13,109 nucleotides of DNA from Opitutia bacterium (GTDB taxonomy: Bacteria; Verrucomicrobiota; Verrucomicrobiia; Opitutales; Seribacteraceae), in NCBI GenBank assembly GCA_018646565.1, contig JABGUO010000417.1, positions 1 to 13,109 of the forward strand, in the 5' to 3' direction. The first letter of the stretch is position 1, and each line of letters starts with the position of its first letter. Below are positions 8,735-13,109 of the stretch, in pieces. The notes below the pieces were generated by a model, which saw only the letters and a list, made by a program, of their open reading frames with translations, was not told where the DNA came from and did not search any database. The position numbers and the translations under genes are program-made.

Positions 8735-9982
8735 GTGAAACGAGTCGTTACACTGACTGCTTTTCTTTTCGTTCAATCCCTTTTTTCCACTCCTGAGAAC
8801 TGGCCCCGGTTCCGTGGTAATAATGGCGAGGGAGGAGCAAGTTTTGAAATCCCTGCAGTTTGGGAGAAAGCTGATTATCGTTGGATTCTCCCGCTTCAAG
8901 AAAATGGGCATGGTTCCCCTGCAGTCTGGGGTGAACGCGTATTTCTAAACTCTTCAAGTAAGAAGGGTCAAATCCGCAAGGTTCTTTGCGTAGGCACGAA
9001 GAGTGGTGAAATCGAATGGTCACACTCCTATGCTTCCCAAAACCATAAGACTCACCGATTTAACAGCTTTGCCTCGAGCACACCGGCTCTGGACAGTTAC
9101 AATGTCTACTCGGTTTGGGGGCACGAGTCGGAATTAATAGTCACCGCCCACACTCATTTAGGTACGCTCCTCTGGGAAAGAGATCTCGGAGGTGTCAAAG
9201 GTGGGCATGGATTTGCGGTTTCTCCCATTGTATTTGAGGGTGTACTGATCGTTCCTAATGACCAGGAAAAAGGGGGCGGTGCACATTATGGTCTGGATTG
9301 TAAGACTGGTAAAACTCGCTGGCAAATTCCCCGTGCAAGTAAGCGGCTCACTTACTCCACCCCCTGTATTTTTACTTCTCCAAAAGGAAAATCGGAAATT
9401 ATTTTCACCAACTGGTGGCTTGGCTTTACCAGTTTGGAACCGCATACAGGCAAGCAGCTTTGGGAGCTTTCTGTTTTTGGACGACCCCATTCCGAACGAG
9501 CAATATCTTCGCCTATCGTGGCAGGTGATCTGGTGCTTGGAGTATGCGGGTTTACTACACTGAACAAACACCTTGTCGCGATTCGTCCGGCGTCGGTTTC
9601 CCAAAACGGAAAAGCAGAAGAGGTTTGGAGATTGGAAGAAACTATGCCCCACATTCCCTCCCCCTTGCTCAGTGGAAACCGACTTTATCTCTGGGCAGAT
9701 AGCGGTGTAATCACCTGTGTTCGGCCCCAAACGGGAGAGCAGGTATGGAAGGCACGGGTGAAAGGAGTAAGGGACACTTTTTTCGGTTCACCGGTGCGGG
9801 CAGGTAATAAGATATTCTGTGTTTCGGCTCATGGAGATGTTGTTTCAATTGCGGATAGCGATCAATTTAAACAATTAGGAATAACCGAAATTGGTCAAGT
9901 TTGCCGGTCAACACCTGCACTTGCAAACGGAGATTTGTATCTTCGCACAGCAGAAGATCTGATCTGTATTAAAGGCGAATAA
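8735..9982 (+). CDS. Exported PQQ-like beta-propeller protein
   Basis: This 415-residue protein starts at GTG, one base after the DUF1080 stop. The start is chosen because it gives an intact signal peptide (MKRVVTLTAFLFVQSLFS). The mature protein opens with the ENWPRFRGNNGEG motif common in PVC-group PQQ-like/outer-membrane-propeller proteins. Blade repeats with a docking tryptophan recur about every 50 residues: GEIEW (W95), GTLLW (W147), GKTRW (W196), GKQLW (W243), EEVW (W298) and GEQVW (W338). It has no visible haem motif and lacks the length of true quinoprotein alcohol dehydrogenases, so a catalytic role is doubtful. A scaffold, ligand-binding or BamB-like role is equally possible. It is the last gene of the coupled sulfatase unit. 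Confidence 0.88.
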   Translation: MKRVVTLTAFLFVQSLFSTPENWPRFRGNNGEGGASFEIPAVWEKADYRWILPLQENGHGSPAVWGERVFLNSSSKKGQIRKVLCVGTKSGEIEWSHSYASQNHKTHRFNSFASSTPALDSYNVYSVWGHESELIVTAHTHLGTLLWERDLGGVKGGHGFAVSPIVFEGVLIVPNDQEKGGGAHYGLDCKTGKTRWQIPRASKRLTYSTPCIFTSPKGKSEIIFTNWWLGFTSLEPHTGKQLWELSVFGRPHSERAISSPIVAGDLVLGVCGFTTLNKHLVAIRPASVSQNGKAEEVWRLEETMPHIPSPLLSGNRLYLWADSGVITCVRPQTGEQVWKARVKGVRDTFFGSPVRAGNKIFCVSAHGDVVSIADSDQFKQLGITEIGQVCRSTPALANGDLYLRTAEDLICIKGE

Positions 9983-10000
9983 ATTTATTTTTATTAAGTT

Positions 10001-10032
10001 GCTCAGGTTGTTTCAATCAAGATTGAATGAGC
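10001..10032 (+). terminator. Possible hairpin downstream of the PQQ-like gene
   Basis: TTCAATC (10012-10018) and GATTGAA (10021-10027) pair around AA, and an outer GCTCA / TGAGC pair (10001-10005 / 10028-10032) extends the structure with an unpaired 6-nt bulge on the left side. The following bases are T-rich but interrupted. It sits 18 bp after the stop, the expected place for the operon terminator. Confidence 0.32.
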
Positions 10033-10109
10033 GTCTTAATTTATCAATATATGAAATTATCCTATTTTTTTATTGAAAATGTAAATTTGGATAACTTAGG
10101 TTTAAATTA

Positions 10110-10817
10110 ATGATCATTCTAAGAGATGACATGCAAAGCAAAGTGACTGGTTGTATGTTAATTATTACCCCAATTGCATGGATTGTTACAAGTCTTGTAA
10201 ACCCAGAAAGTTTAATGGTGGGGGGTGTCTTTTTTTTACTAGCCTTTCTGGTATTTTTCTGGCGATATTCTTGCACAAGTTCTGGGGAAAATGATTTAAC
10301 AATATCATTCGACTCAATCAGATTTTCCACAGGTGGTAGACCGGTTAGAATCCGATGGCAAGAGTTAGAAGATTATGGCACAGGGAGAAAAACTTCTAAG
10401 ATCCCCTCGGTTCAAGGAGGAGACATGGAAAAAACAACCGATTATATAACCCTTAAAAGAAAAAAGGCTGATGGTACAACAGAAACTTTTCACAAAGATT
10501 TATCAAGTTGGGGAGGCTCGAAAGTGATGGGACATGTTGCGTTTTACACGGCTGCAAGGGTTGTCAAACTGATTAAAAAATTGAGTGATGCACAATCTAA
10601 AAAAGAGCGTGTTGAAATAATCAAAAATGCTAAAGGGATTTCAAACTTTGAGTTTAAACAAAAAAAAATACCATTCTGGCACAGAAAGGTACTCACTTGT
10701 ACAAAATGCGGGGGTATCTCTTGCTACGATAACCGCATTTCAAAAGATGAATTCATATGCCCTTCATGCGGGGAAAACCCAAAAAGTGAAAGAGAGAGAA
10801 ACGGAATGATCAAGTAA
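10110..10817 (+). CDS. Two-TM protein with a PH-like domain and C-terminal zinc ribbon, uncharacterised
   Basis: I do not recognise a named family for the whole protein (235 residues). Two hydrophobic segments at about 14-30 and 36-51 form a membrane hairpin. A beta-rich middle part (about 62-130, containing IRWQELEDYG and DYITLKRKKADG) resembles the small bacterial PH (bPH) domains that often follow such hairpins. A helical, lysine-rich stretch runs to about 185, and a zinc ribbon closes the protein with CTKCGG (C197, C200) and CPSCGE (C217, C220). Membrane topology would leave the PH-like and ribbon parts in the cytoplasm. An alternative ATG at 10131 (Met8) is preceded by AAGAG at good spacing and may be the true start. 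Codon and base use are more AT-rich than in the upstream operon. A run of nine A lies just before the ribbon. Confidence 0.75.
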   Translation: MIILRDDMQSKVTGCMLIITPIAWIVTSLVNPESLMVGGVFFLLAFLVFFWRYSCTSSGENDLTISFDSIRFSTGGRPVRIRWQELEDYGTGRKTSKIPSVQGGDMEKTTDYITLKRKKADGTTETFHKDLSSWGGSKVMGHVAFYTAARVVKLIKKLSDAQSKKERVEIIKNAKGISNFEFKQKKIPFWHRKVLTCTKCGGISCYDNRISKDEFICPSCGENPKSERERNGMIK

Positions 10818-10865
10818 ACATCACTACCAAGTTGTGAGGTGGGTAGGAAACTTTTGTAAGAATAT

Positions 10866-11315
10866 TCAGTTATTCTGAAAATCAGTCATAATACGCAAGA
10901 TCGCACCGGTTGGTATCTTACTCAGGTAACTCATTTTGGTACGCTTAAAATAAAAACTTTTTTGCTTCTTATTGGATTCCACCCAAAAGCACTGCCAACG
11001 ATCACGGCCCAGCTCATTTAAATTGTTCTCCACTTGCTTGGTCTCTTCTGTCCCCAAAGTAACCACCTTGTATTCCCAATCTCCGATATTCTCGATGTCT
11101 TTAAGCATCCACTCCTTTGACTTGTCGGTTAACTTCTTACCGTCGCCCACGGTTTCTGCGTACTTATCCTTGGCTCCCTTCAAGCCCTTTTCATAAACCT
11201 CTTTTAATTTTTCGGAATAGGTTTTTTCTTCCGCCTTTGATTCCTCCTCGGCCAGCAAAAAGAAAGAGGTGGATACAAAAATAATGGTGAGTGAAAGGAT
11301 TGATGAAATTCTCAT
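10866..11315 (-). CDS. Small exported protein with a DUF4177-like C-terminal region, hypothetical
   Basis: This 149-residue protein is convergent with the preceding zinc-ribbon gene (48 bp between stops). Residues 1-22 form a signal peptide with likely cleavage after FFLLA. A highly charged Lys/Glu-rich helical segment follows (about 23-75). The C-terminal part (78-149) contains WEYKVVTLG, NLNELGRDRWQCFWVE and FYFKRT, a pattern like DUF4177-type domains (an EYKVV strand, then a helix carrying LN-LG-GW/RW, then a strand). Function is unknown; a periplasmic or envelope location is inferred from the signal peptide. A TTGACC / CATAAG pair lies directly upstream. No role in the sugar pathway is evident. 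Confidence 0.75.
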   Translation of the reverse strand: MRISSILSLTIIFVSTSFFLLAEEESKAEEKTYSEKLKEVYEKGLKGAKDKYAETVGDGKKLTDKSKEWMLKDIENIGDWEYKVVTLGTEETKQVENNLNELGRDRWQCFWVESNKKQKSFYFKRTKMSYLSKIPTGAILRIMTDFQNN

Positions 11316-11323
11316 CTCTCAAA

Positions 11324-11351
11324 CTTATGATTTTGTCGAGTCTATGGTCAA
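11324..11351 (-). promoter_or_regulatory. Candidate promoter abutting the small exported protein gene
   Basis: On the minus strand TTGACC (11351-11346) and CATAAG (11329-11324) are spaced by 16 bp. The -10 end is only 8 bases from the ATG at 11315, so transcription would begin at or just before the start codon. Confidence 0.3.
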
Positions 11352-11453
11352 GCGATTGTCGATTTGAATTACGGCAATCTTTTAATTGAAGGTTGATCAA
11401 TCAATCTCCCTTACACTCAATTCAGGGATTCATTCACTTCAACCATTTAAAAT

Positions 11454-11822
11454 ATGAAGACCTTCTCTAGGGAACAGCTTAACACCTACAAACAGGACGG
11501 CGATGTGATCACTCGCTAACTCTTCAGTAATAAAGAAATCGATTTGCTGGGAGAAACCGCTCGTGCAGATAATAAAATGGTCAAATCTTCCACCTAGCAG
11601 AATGACGGAGAAGGCAACGCCGTTCGACTGACTCTATGGAATCAACCGGGAGACGGAATCTATGGTAGGTTTTGCCCGTTGTCGACGGGTGGTCGATCGG
11701 GTGGAGCAAATACTTGACGACGAAGCCTATCACGACGATTTAAAATGGTGACAAAGATGCCAAAATCGGCGGTGCATGGGCGTCGCATCAGGATTATGGA
11801 TATTAGTACCAAAACGGTGGGC
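11454..11822 (+). pseudogene. Decayed N-terminal half of a phytanoyl-CoA dioxygenase (PhyH) family gene
   Basis: Conceptual translation across frames gives a clear PhyH-like N-terminal half. ATG at 11454 opens with a LNTYKQDGDVITR segment, then a TAA (11517), LFSNKEIDLLGETARAD, a TAG (11595), and NDGEGNAVRLTLWNQPGDG. The frame then shifts near 11667 and continues with FARCRRVVDRVEQILDDEAY, meets a TGA (11749), and shifts again to KDAKIGGAWASHQDYGY, a TAG (11804) and YQNGG. The HQD triplet is the Fe(II)-binding H-x-D of this family. With at least four in-frame stops and two frameshifts it cannot make a functional protein. The C-terminal half, including the second iron-binding His, is missing and replaced by DUF1080 sequence. 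The original enzyme was a non-haem Fe(II)/2-oxoglutarate dioxygenase. Confidence 0.82.
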
Positions 11823-12126
11823 GTAAATGGTTTTCAGGTTGAGTTTGATACCACTCAGAATACCGGTGGACTCTACGAAACAGGAGGCCGGACATGGGAA
11901 AAAAACCGGGCAAAAAAATAATAACCAAAAGAAATTACATCAAAGGAAAATGCGAAAACTTGAACTACGGTCAGTCGGAAGAAATATCACCGTCTAAACA
12001 AATAATACTATTTGCTCTGAACTCAAAAACGATAAGGGCCGGATTTAGAGTTGCTTAGGACTGCAGTTACATGAAGGGCAGAAGATGAAGGTCGTGTACA
12101 AAGATATCCAAATCAAGGAACTTTAA
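11823..12126 (+). pseudogene. Decayed C-terminal half of a DUF1080 (3-keto-disaccharide hydrolase) gene
   Basis: Starting at 11823, VNGFQVEFDTTQNTGGLYE and GGRTWEKNRAKK match the middle of a DUF1080 domain, where GFQVE and GGLY are family landmarks. Two consecutive TAA codons follow (11919-11924). After frameshifts the similarity resumes as RSVGRNITV, a TAA, SELKNDKGRI, a TAG, and then LGLQLHEGQKMKVVYKDIQI, ending in KEL and a TAA at 12124-12126. This is the usual C-terminal end of the family, distinct in sequence from the intact DUF1080 protein at 8047-8733. The N-terminal half is missing. The end overlaps the convergent gene at 12123 by 4 bp. Confidence 0.8.
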
Positions 12127-12806
12127 TTTAAAGTCCCACTGGAATTACTCTTTTCAAACAAACTTACCAAAAGCACATAAAAGCAAAGTGTAAGATTGAA
12201 TAAAGGAATTTGCAGGGGAGATGGAAGAGAATAAACGATTGCAGTTGCCGGTATCCAAACCATCCAGGTGGACACCATGAAAATTATTATTTTATCTTTT
12301 AACGCGACTAAACAATCATGAGATATTGGTACTGAAAAAGAGAATTTCGAGTCTTTCCATTCATAAAACAAGGCGGTGATGGGAGTCGCCCAAAATACAC
12401 AATATACAAACTGGTCAAAGAGAACTTTTTTGAAAATAGTTTGCCATTGATTTCCTGAACCAAAAAGCCACGCCTGAAATCGATAAAATGCATCCACATC
12501 GACTCCCCGCAATGCCCAATATGAAATAAAAATTACTCCATGCATCCAATTGGGTCCGAAACCACCTCTCCCACTAAATCGCAAAAAGAGGTAAGGAATA
12601 ACTCCGCCAAAAAGTGCCGTTGAAAAACCGGAATAAAGAAAGCCGTACTGCTTTTTCCATTCAATCACCAATTGAAACCAAGGACGAGATGCATCCAAAA
12701 AATAAAAGCAAAAAACTAAAATTATACCGATACACCATAAGATTAATCCCGGTAAAAAGTTTTGCCTGACTGCCTTTTCGATCTGACTAATCAATCTATT
12801 GCTCAA
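12123..12806 (-). CDS. Multi-pass membrane protein with Mpv17/PMP22-like motifs
   Basis: This 227-residue protein has hydrophobic segments at about 18-38, 54-76, 87-100, 129-147, 172-193 and 199-216. The second half carries features of the Mpv17/PMP22 family: FGPNWMHG (83-90, like the GP-x-x-H stretch), FKKVLFDQ (125-132, like KKMLLDQ in MPV17), then a W-x-x-W-I-P block at 181-186 followed by Y192, a Pro (P195) and N204 at positions like the family's W-P...NF...VP...N signature. The family is best known from mitochondrial and peroxisomal membranes of eukaryotes, where it is implicated in channel or metabolite transport. The start is TTG at 12806, immediately preceded by AGGAA, with an in-frame stop just upstream. 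It is not linked to neighbouring genes. The match is motif-level and made by eye; it could be another small integral membrane family. Confidence 0.65.
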   Translation of the reverse strand: MSNRLISQIEKAVRQNFLPGLILWCIGIILVFCFYFLDASRPWFQLVIEWKKQYGFLYSGFSTALFGGVIPYLFLRFSGRGGFGPNWMHGVIFISYWALRGVDVDAFYRFQAWLFGSGNQWQTIFKKVLFDQFVYCVFWATPITALFYEWKDSKFSFSVPISHDCLVALKDKIIIFMVSTWMVWIPATAIVYSLPSPLQIPLFNLTLCFYVLLVSLFEKSNSSGTLN

Positions 12807-12983
12807 TTCCTATTTTCCCATTTTTTATTTCGTTCAAATACCTAGTAATCGTATCAAAAATGAACGAGGATAAAATTCTTGCAATCGAATACAAAGCAAA
12901 TGAAAATTAATATTTGTTTTTTACAAAAGTATTTTTGCCTTATTTAAAAAATATATCACGCCTAACTCAAACCTCCTCGCACG
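12807..12983. other. AT-rich divergent intergenic region
   Basis: This gap separates the minus-strand Mpv17-like gene from the plus-strand GYF_2 gene and must hold both promoters. A TTTACA (12920-12925) followed by TATTTA (12941-12946) is the best plus-strand guess, but the 15-bp spacing is short. No open frame, clear repeat or stable hairpin is seen. Confidence 0.4.
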
Positions 12984-13109
12984 ATGAATATTTATATCCA
13001 TAAAGACGGTCAGCAATACGGTCCTTATACTACTGTCCAACTTAGGGAATATATTACCCAAGGTTCATTTTCCCTTGAGGATCAGGCATGCCACGACGGG
13101 CAGAACTGG
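12984..13109 (+). CDS. GYF_2 domain protein, N-terminal part (runs off the right edge)
   Basis: The 42 visible residues start MNIYIHKDGQQYGPYTTVQL and continue through REYITQGSFSLEDQACHDGQ to NW. This is the classic GYF_2 domain pattern: an IHKDGQQYGPY start, a helix beginning with VQLREYI, a G-S/F turn, and a D-x-A-x-x-DG-x-x-W end. In PVC-group bacteria such domains usually sit at the N-terminus of membrane proteins (often RDD- or DUF4339-type) and are thought to bind protein partners; the rest of this protein is outside the window. No Shine-Dalgarno precedes the ATG. It is divergent from the Mpv17-like gene across a 177-bp AT-rich gap. Confidence 0.85.
   Translation, partial: MNIYIHKDGQQYGPYTTVQLREYITQGSFSLEDQACHDGQNW

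Noticed and set aside
9158..9730. Long minus-strand open frame opposite the PQQ-like gene
   Set aside because: It is antisense to a convincing propeller gene, with a low-complexity product lacking recognisable domains.
10859..10876. AGAATA / TATTCT inverted repeat between the two convergent genes
   Set aside because: The stem is only six bases, nearly all A/T, has no U-tract in either direction, and overlaps the end of the minus-strand gene; too weak to call a terminator.
11454..12126. Possibility that the interrupted PhyH/DUF1080 frames are a functional gene with recoding
   Set aside because: All three stop codons appear repeatedly, several frameshifts are needed, and halves of two unrelated domains are missing; decay explains this better than recoding.
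1..13109. CRISPR arrays, tRNA/rRNA genes, insertion sequences, riboswitches
   Set aside because: No spaced direct repeats, cloverleaf-like segments, transposase motifs or terminal inverted repeats, or known riboswitch cores were seen on reading the sequence.

Overview
The window looks like a chromosomal piece from a PVC-superphylum bacterium, most likely a marine Verrucomicrobiota of the Puniceicoccales/Opitutales type; Planctomycetota or Lentisphaerota are less likely alternatives. The basis is the gene content: a ThuA / PVC-type membrane-bound dehydrogenase / haem fusion, a CxPxR sulfatase, a DUF1080 (3-keto-disaccharide hydrolase) protein, a secreted PQQ-like beta-propeller, a GYF_2 protein, and near absence of Shine-Dalgarno sequences. 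No rRNA, tRNA, CRISPR array or transposase is visible.

Layout. Bases 1-253 hold the probable 5' end of a divergent minus-strand gene and a two-way promoter region. A very large exported fusion protein (254-4204) is followed by SelO (4239-5693) and a deoxynucleoside kinase (5748-6380), all on the plus strand. A tightly packed three-gene unit follows: sulfatase (6479-8050), DUF1080 protein (8047-8733, 4-bp overlap) and PQQ-like propeller (8735-9982, 1-bp gap).

From about 9983 the window becomes more AT-rich and less conserved: a two-TM protein with a C-terminal zinc ribbon (10110-10817), a convergent small exported protein (10866-11315, minus), a decayed region with the front of a phytanoyl-CoA dioxygenase (PhyH) gene joined to the back of a DUF1080 gene (11454-12126), a minus-strand multi-TM protein with Mpv17/PMP22-like motifs (12123-12806), and the start of a GYF_2 gene that runs off the edge (12984-13109).

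How the genes fit together (inference). The exported sulfatase, DUF1080 protein and PQQ-like propeller, with the ThuA/NPCBM/dehydrogenase/cytochrome protein upstream, suggest periplasmic attack on sulfated glycans: desulfation, oxidation of a sugar hydroxyl to a keto sugar with electrons passed to haem c, then cleavage of the 3-keto-glycoside. SelO (protein AMPylation) and the deoxynucleoside kinase (dNTP salvage) are housekeeping functions with no obvious link to this. The most notable items are the Mpv17-like bacterial protein, the fused PhyH/DUF1080 relic, and promoter-like elements that sit so close to several start codons that leaderless or very short-leader mRNAs are suggested.
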